DNA of 12,498 bases from an uncultured Planctomycetaceae bacterium (lineage in GTDB: Bacteria; Planctomycetota; Planctomycetia; Pirellulales; Pirellulaceae): assembly GCA_903921945.1 (NCBI GenBank), contig CAIXSC010000691.1, forward strand, positions 1 through 12,498, in the 5' to 3' direction. The position numbers and the translations under genes are program-made. The notes under the pieces were generated by a model that saw only the letters and a program-made list of their open reading frames with translations, did not search any database and had not been told where the DNA came from. Below, piece by piece: positions 1 through 7,051 of the stretch; within the stretch, counting starts at the first letter, position 1; each line of letters begins with the position of its first letter.

Positions 1-692
1 CCGATGCCTGGTACACCGAGCCGGAACCGGCTGGGACTCGCAATTCGACCAGCGGCATCACCAGCGGCATCACCTCCGACAACACCAACGCGATTCCGAA
101 CAACAATGCGAACACGAACGCTAGCGCCATCGCGAACAACGACGCGAATGTCTCGGTTCCGAAAGGGCGTTGGACGTGGTTCACTTGGCGGCCGCACGTG
201 GGCGATCAGACCGCGACCACGACGGATGCGACGAGCGGTGGGGAGTCGGGGCCGAAGGTGCCGGGCGGGCGATGTGTGATGCGCATCGTGTCCGTGGATG
301 GCAGCGAACGCTGGGCGTTTTCGGGAACCGGCTCGCCCGACGCTTGGCGAGCGGGCTTCGAGCGTTGGTTCGCGGCTCGCGGCTGGCGGCCGCTGCAGCT
401 CGCAGCCGCCAACGTTAGCTCGAACGATCCGGCGGCGGTCCGCCCCTGGCGGAGCGTCGGGAAATCGCGGTGGTACGGATCGTTCGCAACCCCCGCGCCA
501 TCCGCCGAGTCCTTTCAGGCAAAACAGGCGGCGCAGGCGACACAGGCGGCAAGTTCGTCGCCATCCGTGCCGTCCGTGCCATCCGTGCCATCCGCGCTAT
601 CCTTGCGCCGAGTGGATGCGCATTTGATTCAGGAAGCTTCGTCGGCGCTTCGCGCGGTGCTGATTGTGTATCCGATGGCGTCCGGAGAGTAG
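1..692 (+). CDS. Unrecognised protein, 3' portion (5' end outside window)
   Basis: The frame is open from the first bases of the window to the TAG at 690-692, so this is the C-terminal part (about 229 residues) of a longer protein. I do not recognise a family. The visible N-terminal part is a low-complexity Ser/Thr/Asn/Ala stretch with a perfect 12-base duplication. A short segment rich in Trp and basic residues (KGRWTWFTWRP) follows, then a compact, domain-like stretch (MRIVSVDGSERWAFSG, later WFAARGWRP and SRWYGSFA). A second low-complexity linker (Ala/Gln then Ser-Pro-Val repeats) leads to a short tail ending VLIVYPMASGE. No catalytic motif or membrane helix is visible. An internal ATG at 198 or 279 could be a start, but the frame stays coding-like upstream, so a truncated gene is more likely. 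It lies 71 bases before the cpaB-like gene and may be an accessory of that locus; this is a guess. Confidence 0.6.
   Translation, partial: DAWYTEPEPAGTRNSTSGITSGITSDNTNAIPNNNANTNASAIANNDANVSVPKGRWTWFTWRPHVGDQTATTTDATSGGESGPKVPGGRCVMRIVSVDGSERWAFSGTGSPDAWRAGFERWFAARGWRPLQLAAANVSSNDPAAVRPWRSVGKSRWYGSFATPAPSAESFQAKQAAQATQAASSSPSVPSVPSVPSALSLRRVDAHLIQEASSALRAVLIVYPMASGE
51..74 (+). repeat. Perfect 12-base tandem duplication in coding sequence
   Basis: Two identical copies of AGCGGCATCACC sit head to tail and encode SGIT-SGIT within the low-complexity Ser/Thr/Asn region of the truncated first gene. The unit is a multiple of three, so the frame is kept. Confidence 0.85.
561..596 (+). repeat. 9-base tandem repeat, four units
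   Basis: Four units of the form CCATCCGTG (the second has G for A, the fourth ends GCG) lie head to tail and encode a Pro-Ser-Val repeat near the C-terminus of the first, partial gene. It reads as a linker expansion in coding sequence. Confidence 0.85.
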
Positions 693-748
693 GATAAAGC
701 GACATTCGGGGCGTAACGCGGGTCGCGATCCGGAAACACGGTGGGGTT

Positions 749-757
749 AAGAAGGGG
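749..757 (+). promoter_or_regulatory. Shine-Dalgarno for the cpaB-like gene
   Basis: AAGAAGGGG lies 6 bases upstream of the ATG at 764 and is among the strongest ribosome-binding matches in the window. It fixes the start of the cpaB-like gene. The 71-base gap 693-763 is the likeliest place upstream of the tad cluster for a promoter, but I see no convincing -35/-10 pair and no terminator hairpin. Confidence 0.65.
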
Positions 758-763
758 CAATCG

Positions 764-1555
764 ATGAAGGGCGCAGCCGGAATCGCGGTCGCGGTGATGC
801 TTGGCTTGTTGGGCGCTGCGCTCAATTACGTCTACCTGGACAACAAGACCCGGCACGTGAAGACCGAGTCGTTCATTGGGCTTCGGCAGGAAGCGCGGCT
901 GCGGCCCGGCGATCCGCTCAAGGAAGAGGATTTGGTGGAGGTGCGGATTCCCGCCGACAACACCGGGAATCTGCGGAAGTTCGTGTTCCTCTGGCAGGAT
1001 CTGGAGACCGTGAGAGGAATTCGAGCGATTCGGGCCTATCAGGGAGGCGAGCTGCTGCGGCGCGAGGACTATCGGACGCCGCCACCGGAGCTCAAGCTGA
1101 CCAAGGGCCAATTGCTGGTCTGGGTGACGGCCGACAATCGCAGCTTTGTGCCGGATCTGGTGAATCCGGGCGATCGCGTGACGTTTACGGTGCCTTCCAC
1201 GCGCGGGCCTACGCCGGCGGTGCGGCCAGCCGGTGTCCCTGCCGGTGTTCCAGGCGCGGACGGTTCCGGAGCCGACCCGGCGGCGGGAGCCGGCCCTCGG
1301 GTGGACGGCGGCAATGTCGAATTGATCGGCCCGTTCGTCATTGCCGCGATCGGCAGCCGGCTCGGCAGCGCCGAAGTCAGCAAAGCCCTGCAGGGCCGCA
1401 GCGTCAACGATTTCGAACTTGGGATTTTTGTTCGCAACGAAGGCACGGACGCCGAGCCGCGAATGGAAGCGAAGGCGATGCGTCTGATCGAGATGACACG
1501 CCGCGTCGGGAATCAAGGCGTCGGAATTGTGCTGCATCCGCGGGAAGGCTCATGA
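764..1555 (+). CDS. cpaB: CpaB/RcpC-like SAF-domain protein of a Tad/Flp pilus system
   Basis: A 263-residue protein with an N-terminal membrane anchor (about residues 4-24), short basic flank, then a SAF-type domain (about 35-103) with the CpaB-like pattern LRPGDPLKEEDLVEVRIP. A second beta-rich segment follows with the family's NPGDRV motif (134-139), then a Pro/Ala/Gly linker (about 145-180) and a C-terminal beta-rich part. CpaB/RcpC proteins are periplasmic factors of Tad/Flp pilus assembly, thought to work with the secretin. Length and architecture fit the family. The identification rests on this pattern plus the directly following cpaF, tadB and tadC genes. Its TGA overlaps the ATG of the next gene (ATGA), so the two are probably translationally coupled. 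No secretin gene is visible beside it, which is unusual because cpaB and cpaC are often adjacent. Confidence 0.85.
   Translation: MKGAAGIAVAVMLGLLGAALNYVYLDNKTRHVKTESFIGLRQEARLRPGDPLKEEDLVEVRIPADNTGNLRKFVFLWQDLETVRGIRAIRAYQGGELLRREDYRTPPPELKLTKGQLLVWVTADNRSFVPDLVNPGDRVTFTVPSTRGPTPAVRPAGVPAGVPGADGSGADPAAGAGPRVDGGNVELIGPFVIAAIGSRLGSAEVSKALQGRSVNDFELGIFVRNEGTDAEPRMEAKAMRLIEMTRRVGNQGVGIVLHPREGS
1552..1555 (+). promoter_or_regulatory. ATGA stop/start overlap coupling cpaB and cpaF
   Basis: The TGA of the cpaB-like gene (1553-1555) overlaps the ATG of cpaF (1552-1554). A purine-rich GGGAAGG lies only 3 bases upstream, closer than ideal, so initiation by ribosomes finishing the upstream gene is likely. 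The start is supported by the FHA fold beginning immediately after it. Confidence 0.75.
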
Positions 1556-3441
1556 GAATCTGGTTCAACAAGATCAACGAGAGCCGCCGGTCGATGGTCG
1601 AATTCGCGGGTCCACAGATGCGGATCGGCCGCGATACCACCAACGAGGTCGTGCTGCGCAGTCCGCTGGTTTCCCGTTGCCACGCCGTGGTCCGCCGCGC
1701 GGGCGCCGAGCTGGAATTGGAGAACGTCGGCGTCAATAGTTGTTTGGTCGGCGACACCGAGGTGTTGGGCGGAGACAAGGTCAAGTTTCCGCCATCCGTG
1801 AAGGTGCGGATCTGGCCCTATACGATTAGCTTCGAAGTCGAGTCGGTGACAACGATCACGCGGCAGGAACTCGAAACGCACCTGCGGTCGCTCGTCGCCG
1901 ACCTGGAGCTGCGTCTGCACAAGAAGCTGCTCGAACGGATCGACCTCTACGAAATGGAGAACACTCGCGGCGGGCGCCAAGACAGTATTCTTCTCCTCGA
2001 AAACAACATCGAGGACGTGTGCCGCGATCTACAGGTATTTCGCAAAGAGAACGACGCGATCCTGGAGGAAATGGCCGGATTGGCGCTCCGCGACCTGTCC
2101 GTCAACCAGTTGATCATGGAAACGGCGGGCGACGATGTCTTCGACTTGGCGGCGCTAACCGCCAATGAGTTCGATGTCCCGGCGACCCTTGTGCCGGAGC
2201 GGGAGACGGAACTGCACGGCTTGTTGCAATTCCTGCGGGAAAAGCTCCAGTTGGAAAAGCTGCCTGACGTCAGCGGCAAAATCCACCGGGTCGAGGAAAG
2301 ATTCAACGATGTCTTTCAATTGGTGCGGCCGCATTTGCACCAGGAACTGCGGCGGTACATCGTCCTCCGGATGCTCAAGAAAGACCTCAAGGACATCGTC
2401 TTTGGATTCGGGCCGTTGCAGGATTTGCTTCGCGCGCCCACGATCAGCGAAATCATGGTGGTCAGGAGCGATCAGATTTTTGTGGAACGCAGTGGCGTGA
2501 TTGAAAAGTCGGGCCGCCGTTTCATTTCCGATAAAGTGACCGAGTCGATCATTGAACGGATCGTGGCCCAAGTCGGGCGGCGCATCGACAAAAGCCAGCC
2601 GCTCGTCGACGCCCGGTTGCCGGACGGTTCCCGCGTGAACGCCGTCATCCCGCCGCTCGCCGTCCACGGGCCGTGCTTGACGATCCGCAAATTCCCGATC
2701 CAGCGGTTGACCATGGACGACCTGATCGAGTTCGGCTCGATCACCCGCGCCGCGGCGACGTTTTTGCGAGCCTGCGTTATTAATCACCGCAGCATCTTGA
2801 TCAGCGGCGGCACCGGTTCGGGCAAAACGACCATGCTCAATGTGCTCAGCGGGTTCATCCCGTACAAAGAGCGAATCATCACGATCGAGGACACGTCCGA
2901 GTTGCGCCTGCATCAAGAGCACGTGGTGACCCTGGAAGCGAAGCCGGCGAATGTCGAAGGCACTGGCGAATATACGATCCGCGATCTCGTGAAAAACTCG
3001 CTGCGGATGCGGCCGGACCGGATCATTGTGGGTGAATGCCGGGCGGGCGAGGCGCTCGACATGGTGCAGGCGATGAACACCGGCCACGAAGGCTCGATGA
3101 CCACGGTCCACGCGAACAGTGCCCGGGAAGTGGTGCCGCGGCTGGAGATCCTGATGCTGATGGCGGCCGAGCTGCCGATTGTGTCGTTGCACCGGCAGAT
3201 CGCGTCGGCCATCCATCTCATCGTCCACATCGACCGGCAGCCGAACGGCAAACGGCAAGTGATGCAAATCGCCGAAGTTTGCGGCATGGATCCGCAGTCG
3301 CACGAGGTCATCGTCTTGGACATTTTCAATCGTCGGAATGGCCAGACGCTGGAACCGACCGGCTACCTGCCGACCTTCCTCGATGCGCTGGTGTCGAAGC
3401 AGCTTTTAGATCCGAAGTTCCTCTATGGCCAGCCTGAGTAA
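1552..3441 (+). CDS. cpaF: FHA-domain CpaF/TadA-type secretion ATPase
   Basis: A 629-residue hexameric AAA-type ATPase of the type II/IV secretion superfamily, expected at the cytoplasmic face of the inner membrane, powering Tad pilus assembly or export. The C-terminal ATPase (about 260-600) has Walker A GGTGSGKT (419-426), Walker B RIIVGE (490-495) followed by the CpaF-typical CRAGEA, and the His-box region HEGSMTTVHAN (His512, His520). The N-terminal ~100 residues form an FHA domain: IGRD (Gly26, Arg27), VSRCH (Ser41, Arg42, His44) and Asn62, the positions FHA domains use to bind phosphothreonine. A helical, Glu/Arg-rich linker (about 105-200) joins the two. FHA fused directly to CpaF makes the protein longer than many CpaF/TadA homologues and suggests control by a Ser/Thr kinase; one is encoded about 3.6 kb downstream. 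All catalytic motifs look intact. Confidence 0.95.
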   Translation: MRIWFNKINESRRSMVEFAGPQMRIGRDTTNEVVLRSPLVSRCHAVVRRAGAELELENVGVNSCLVGDTEVLGGDKVKFPPSVKVRIWPYTISFEVESVTTITRQELETHLRSLVADLELRLHKKLLERIDLYEMENTRGGRQDSILLLENNIEDVCRDLQVFRKENDAILEEMAGLALRDLSVNQLIMETAGDDVFDLAALTANEFDVPATLVPERETELHGLLQFLREKLQLEKLPDVSGKIHRVEERFNDVFQLVRPHLHQELRRYIVLRMLKKDLKDIVFGFGPLQDLLRAPTISEIMVVRSDQIFVERSGVIEKSGRRFISDKVTESIIERIVAQVGRRIDKSQPLVDARLPDGSRVNAVIPPLAVHGPCLTIRKFPIQRLTMDDLIEFGSITRAAATFLRACVINHRSILISGGTGSGKTTMLNVLSGFIPYKERIITIEDTSELRLHQEHVVTLEAKPANVEGTGEYTIRDLVKNSLRMRPDRIIVGECRAGEALDMVQAMNTGHEGSMTTVHANSAREVVPRLEILMLMAAELPIVSLHRQIASAIHLIVHIDRQPNGKRQVMQIAEVCGMDPQSHEVIVLDIFNRRNGQTLEPTGYLPTFLDALVSKQLLDPKFLYGQPE

Positions 3442-3452
3442 GCGAGGAACCC

Positions 3453-4298
3453 ATGGATAACGGGATGCTGCTCTGCAATTTGGCGACGGGCCTCTGCGTG
3501 GGCGTGGCGAGTTGGGCGGGGCGAAATGCCGGCGCTCGGCTGTTGGACAAAGTCCACGCCGACTTGGACGATCGGCTGCGCAGTTTGCGAATGGCCACCA
3601 CCCAGCTGCGTCGATGGATCGGCGCGTGGATGGGCTTCGTCGCCGTGGTCTTCTGTTTCGTGTGGCTCGGGCTCGACCTGTTTGTGCTCGCCGCGTTCGC
3701 CGCCGTGTTAATGCTGGCTGGTCCGTGGTATTTAGTGCGTCGATTGGCCGCGATTCGCCGGCAAAAAATCGAGGATCAATTGGCCGACGCGATGGTGATG
3801 TTCTCCAACGGAGTGAAAGCCGGTTTATCGCTGGCCCAGTCGTTGGAACTGCTCGCGCAAGAGTGCCCTCGGCCGATCCATCAGGAATTCCAGCAGATTG
3901 TCGGCGAATACAACTTGGGCAAGCCGCTGGAACGGACGCTGACCGAGGCCAAAGAGCGGCTGCGGAGCGAGAATTTTTTACTGTTCGCGGCGGCGTTGAT
4001 GGCAAGCCGCGAGAGCGGCGGCCGGTTGAATGAAACGGTCGAACGGATTTCGAAGTCGGTGCTCGAACTGCAGCGGCTGGAACGTAAAGTGATGGCGGAG
4101 ACGGCGCAGGCCCGCAAATCGGCCATTTATATGTCGCTCGCCCCGTTCTTCATTTTAGGGGTGTATTTCTATCTGGATCCGGACAACACACGTCTGCTCT
4201 TTATCACGTTTCCGGGACAGTTGGTGCTCACCGCGTGCGCGGTGCTCAACCTGGCCGCGTATTTCTGGGCCGTGAAAATCCTCGGCGCTGATCTCTAG
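3453..4298 (+). CDS. tadB: TadB-like inner-membrane platform protein (T2SSF domain)
   Basis: A 281-residue integral membrane protein. Hydrophobic segments lie at about 5-23 (weak), 55-73, 75-95, 224-241 and 248-276. The cytoplasmic core (about 107-221) has the GspF/T2SSF pattern: QLADAMVMFSNGVKAGLSLAQ, later LGKPLERTL and a conserved SRESGGRLNETVERIS segment. In Tad systems TadB pairs with TadC to form the inner-membrane platform on which the CpaF/TadA ATPase acts. It begins 11 bases after cpaF, with a clear GAGG ribosome site 5 bases before the ATG. The order ATPase-TadB-TadC matches classic tad loci, which decides the name between TadB and TadC. Confidence 0.92.
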   Translation: MDNGMLLCNLATGLCVGVASWAGRNAGARLLDKVHADLDDRLRSLRMATTQLRRWIGAWMGFVAVVFCFVWLGLDLFVLAAFAAVLMLAGPWYLVRRLAAIRRQKIEDQLADAMVMFSNGVKAGLSLAQSLELLAQECPRPIHQEFQQIVGEYNLGKPLERTLTEAKERLRSENFLLFAAALMASRESGGRLNETVERISKSVLELQRLERKVMAETAQARKSAIYMSLAPFFILGVYFYLDPDNTRLLFITFPGQLVLTACAVLNLAAYFWAVKILGADL

Positions 4299-4311
4299 GG
4301 AGGGCCCCGCG

Positions 4312-5226
4312 ATGCAACTCGATTCCGTGGCGACTGCCGCCTGCGGCCTGATGGGTGGCGGCGCGGGGGTGATCGTCTGGTGGACGCTCCGGGCCTTGGC
4401 GACCGAGGACTTGCAGCAGGCCGACGAGTGGCGGTACGACGTGAGTCGAATCAACGGCCTGCGCAAGCTCGATCCGCTATATCGAGTCTTGCAGCCGTTT
4501 TTCAAACCGCTGGGCCGGTTGAACCGCGCCGCGTATGGCCCGCGGCTGGCAGAGGTGCAGCGGGAAATCCTGGCCGCCGGCATGTCGCGGTTCTGGCTGC
4601 CCGAGGAATACCTCGCGCGGCAACAGATTGTCAGCGTGATGATGTTTCCAGGGTATGTCTATCTTTGTTACAGCCAGTTCGAAGGGCCCGGCGTGATGCT
4701 GGCGGTGTTGCTGACCATTGTCACGATGGCGTGGCTGCGCCTGCGGCTCAGCCGCGCGGCCCAGCACCGCTTGGTGATGATCAAGCGCCGCATGCCATAC
4801 CTGCTGGATTTGCTGACGCTGTTGATGGAAGCGGGCGCGAGCTTTGTCAACGCGCTGGACCAAGCGGTCCGCGAGTTTGGCGACCATCCCGTGGCGATCG
4901 AGTTCGGGCGGGTGCTGGCGGACATGCACATGGGAAAGGCGCGGGTCGAAGCGTTCGACAACATGCGGCGGCGTTTGAATGACGACGAGATCTCCAGCAT
5001 CGTCGGCTCGATCATCCAGAGCGAAAAGCTGGGGACGCCGCTATCGCACATCTTCCGCACGCAGGCCGACGTGCTGCGAGTGAAACGCAGCCAGCGAGCG
5101 GAAACGATCGCCAATGAGGCCGGGGTGCAAATGCTGTTGCCCGGAGTGCTTGTGATGGCGGCGACCATCCTGGTGATCCTGGGCCCGTTTATTATCGGCT
5201 ACCTCTATAACGGATTTGGGTTGTAA
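4312..5226 (+). CDS. tadC: TadC-like inner-membrane platform protein (T2SSF domain)
   Basis: A 304-residue membrane protein with hydrophobic segments at about 6-26, 105-121, 126-144 and 274-297. The T2SSF core (about 160-270) carries the family-like MPYLLDLLTLLMEAGASFVNAL, then DMHMGKARVEAFDNMRRR and a segment with SEKLGTPLSHIFRTQADVLR, followed by a basic-acidic stretch leading into the last helix. It is the second platform protein expected to dimerise with TadB. A strong GGGAGGG site (4298-4304) lies 7 bases before the ATG and overlaps the tadB stop. The next gene starts 3 bases after its TAA, so it sits inside an operon. Confidence 0.92.
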   Translation: MQLDSVATAACGLMGGGAGVIVWWTLRALATEDLQQADEWRYDVSRINGLRKLDPLYRVLQPFFKPLGRLNRAAYGPRLAEVQREILAAGMSRFWLPEEYLARQQIVSVMMFPGYVYLCYSQFEGPGVMLAVLLTIVTMAWLRLRLSRAAQHRLVMIKRRMPYLLDLLTLLMEAGASFVNALDQAVREFGDHPVAIEFGRVLADMHMGKARVEAFDNMRRRLNDDEISSIVGSIIQSEKLGTPLSHIFRTQADVLRVKRSQRAETIANEAGVQMLLPGVLVMAATILVILGPFIIGYLYNGFGL

Positions 5227-5229
5227 GCG

Positions 5230-7002
5230 ATGACCGTGACGCTGCAATGCAAACTGTGCCGCGCTCCCCTGCTGGTCGCCGAAGGCCGAGCGGGCCAGCC
5301 GATGAATTGTCCGCGGTGCGGCGAGCAAATGATTATTCCGGCGTTCAGCGGCCCGCCGACCACCGGTCTGGCCGGCGCGGCGGGCGGTGCGAGCGCGAGC
5401 TCGGTCGCCGCGGGACCGGCAGCGCCGGCCTATGGCGGTGCGCCCGAGTCGCCGGGTAAAGACTTGAACGCCTTGCGGGCCAACATGTATCCGCCCGGCA
5501 TGGAACCGCCAGCTGCGTCACAACCGCCGCTTTCGCCGCCGCCTTCGCCGCCGTCCCCCGCGCGCCTGGCGCCGGCGCCGTCCATGTTGGCACCGGCTCC
5601 GCCGATGCTGGCGCCGGCGGCCACTGGAGTGATGCCGCCGACGCTGCCAACCGCAACCGCGTCCGGCGCGGGTGGAGCCGTGTTCAACTTGGCGCCTCCT
5701 GCCGTGTTGCCTCGGCCCAGCAACTTCGCAGGGCCGCTGCCGCCCCTGCCCGCAGGGCCGACTTCGTCGCCCCCACTGCCGTCGCCGCAACCACTGCCAC
5801 TGCCACCGCCACCACTGCCACCACTGCCACCACTGCCACCACTGCCGCTTCCGCTGCCACCGACTGCGGCGCCGGCGATGGCTGCGTCCAGGCCGCCGCA
5901 GATACCTGTGCCGATGTCTGCGCCGATGCCGCCGCCGCTGCCTTCGTCCATGCCGCCGTCTGGCATGCCACCCGTGACGATGGCGGCGTTGCCTACTGCT
6001 TCATTGCCTCCCGCGGCGTTGCCTCCCGCGGCGTTGCCAACCGCGGCGTTGCCAACCGCGGCGTTGCCAAATATTGGCATGGCCGGCGTGCCGTTCGCCT
6101 CAGCCCCGGCCGCTGCTCCGGGCGTGATGCCGGGAGCGGTACCGGGCCTAGTGTCCGGCCAGTTGCCGAGCGGGCCGCCCGGTGGCGTTGCTGGAGCGGC
6201 CGAAGCGGCGTCGGCATCTGACGGGGCGAGGAAGAAGCCGCCCAAGCCGGCCAAGCCTGCGAAACCTGTCGCGGCGGGCGCCGCGGCTTCCCTGCCGCTC
6301 GGTTCCGCTGCCGCATCCGCTGCCGGCATGTCGCCCGCCGTTCTTCCGCAATCGCCGCCCTTACCATCGCCTGCTGTTCAGTCGCCGCCCGTCCAGTCGC
6401 TGCCTCCGCAGGCGGCCTTGCCGCCGGGAGTGGCGGTTCAATCGCTGCCGTCCCAGTCGCCGTCGCGAATTTCTCAAACCGCGCGGTTCATCGCGGCCGA
6501 TCCGTCGGCGCTGCGGGTACAATTGGGAGCCGATGGCAAGCTCCCGGAACTCTTGTTGGAGGACGCGGACAAGCGGATCGAGGAGTCGGCTGCGGAGGAG
6601 AAGGCGAAGACGCGGTCGTCGCCGCCATGGGTGTTGATCGGGGTGTTTGCGGCGAGCATCGCCATGTCGTTGGCGATGTTGTTCGTCGATGTCGACGGAA
6701 CGGGCGGGGGCGGCTTGCGGTCGCAGGCGGCAGCGCGAGTGCAGTTGAAGCAGTTGTACGCTGGGGACTATCCGCCGCTAGCGCCCTACCAGCAACGGGT
6801 GCGACAAGCGTTGCAGGCGTTTCAAAAGGGGGATCGGGACGAGGAGCGGCGACTGCTCCGCGAGGTCTTGGATATTCTGCATGCGGAGAGCAAGAGCCGG
6901 ACGACAGGGATCACAGGGATGATCGACGCGGAAGATCCGCCGATCGGCAACCCCAACGATCGGCATCTGGAGAGCTTGATTTCCACGTTGCTTGCCGAAT
7001 AG
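5230..7002 (+). CDS. Zinc-ribbon, proline-rich, single-pass membrane protein
   Basis: A 590-residue protein of unknown function with a clear modular layout. Residues 1-35 form a short zinc ribbon (Cys7-x2-Cys10, Cys27-x2-Cys30). Residues about 40-430 are extreme low-complexity Pro/Ala/Leu/Ser sequence, including PPLPPLPPL and ALPPA/ALPTA repeats and a lysine-rich KKPPKPAKPAKP patch. A charged segment (about 430-465) precedes one predicted TM helix (about 468-488), then a ~100-residue, mostly helical C-terminal domain (QLYAGDYPPLAPYQQRVRQALQAF...). Basic residues before the helix favour an N-in topology: ribbon and proline arm cytoplasmic, helical domain outside. Similar ribbons head many planctomycete membrane proteins. 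It starts 3 bases after tadC, has no strong ribosome site of its own, and is probably translated by coupling. I infer a tether or scaffold role for the Tad motor or neighbouring kinase; no enzyme motif is present. Confidence 0.85.
   Translation: MTVTLQCKLCRAPLLVAEGRAGQPMNCPRCGEQMIIPAFSGPPTTGLAGAAGGASASSVAAGPAAPAYGGAPESPGKDLNALRANMYPPGMEPPAASQPPLSPPPSPPSPARLAPAPSMLAPAPPMLAPAATGVMPPTLPTATASGAGGAVFNLAPPAVLPRPSNFAGPLPPLPAGPTSSPPLPSPQPLPLPPPPLPPLPPLPPLPLPLPPTAAPAMAASRPPQIPVPMSAPMPPPLPSSMPPSGMPPVTMAALPTASLPPAALPPAALPTAALPTAALPNIGMAGVPFASAPAAAPGVMPGAVPGLVSGQLPSGPPGGVAGAAEAASASDGARKKPPKPAKPAKPVAAGAAASLPLGSAAASAAGMSPAVLPQSPPLPSPAVQSPPVQSLPPQAALPPGVAVQSLPSQSPSRISQTARFIAADPSALRVQLGADGKLPELLLEDADKRIEESAAEEKAKTRSSPPWVLIGVFAASIAMSLAMLFVDVDGTGGGGLRSQAAARVQLKQLYAGDYPPLAPYQQRVRQALQAFQKGDRDEERRLLREVLDILHAESKSRTTGITGMIDAEDPPIGNPNDRHLESLISTLLAE
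5809..5844 (+). repeat. 9-base tandem repeat CCACCACTG, four perfect units
   Basis: Four identical head-to-tail CCACCACTG units encode Pro-Pro-Leu repeats in the proline-rich arm; degenerate Pro/Leu codon runs flank them on both sides. DNA-level identity, not just amino-acid bias, suggests recent slippage expansion. Confidence 0.9.
5986..6075 (+). repeat. 15-base tandem repeat, six units
   Basis: Six head-to-tail 15-base units related to GCGTTGCCTCCCGCG encode ALPTA, SLPPA, ALPPA, ALPTA, ALPTA, ALPNI. Units four and five are identical to each other; unit three differs from them at two bases. The first, second and last are more diverged, as expected of a slippage array with ageing edges. Confidence 0.9.
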
Positions 7003-7051
7003 CGGGCGGACGTTCCGAACCGGCGGCGTAAACAGGCAGGGTTGGGTTCGC

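Noticed and set aside
629..1537. Minus-strand frame of about 302 codons opposite the cpaB-like gene
   Set aside because: The plus-strand gene has a good ribosome site, a membrane anchor, a SAF pattern and coupling to cpaF; the minus frame has none of these.
2155..3303. Minus-strand open frame of about 382 codons opposite cpaF
   Set aside because: It is antisense to intact Walker A and B motifs; the translation is His/Arg/Asp-rich with no recognisable family.
5809..6075. CRISPR or regulatory repeat array
   Set aside because: The units are 9 and 15 bases, contiguous with no spacers, in frame, and encode proline-rich sequence, so they are coding microsatellite-like repeats.
5430..6329. Minus-strand Gly/Ala-rich frame opposite the proline-rich arm
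   Set aside because: Pro codons (CCN) read as Gly (NGG) on the other strand, so the glycine-rich repeat is an artefact of the plus-strand proline repeats.
6992..7051. TTG start 20 codons upstream for the kinase-caspase gene
   Set aside because: The added residues resemble no kinase N-terminus, it would overlap the preceding gene, and there is no ribosome site at proper spacing.
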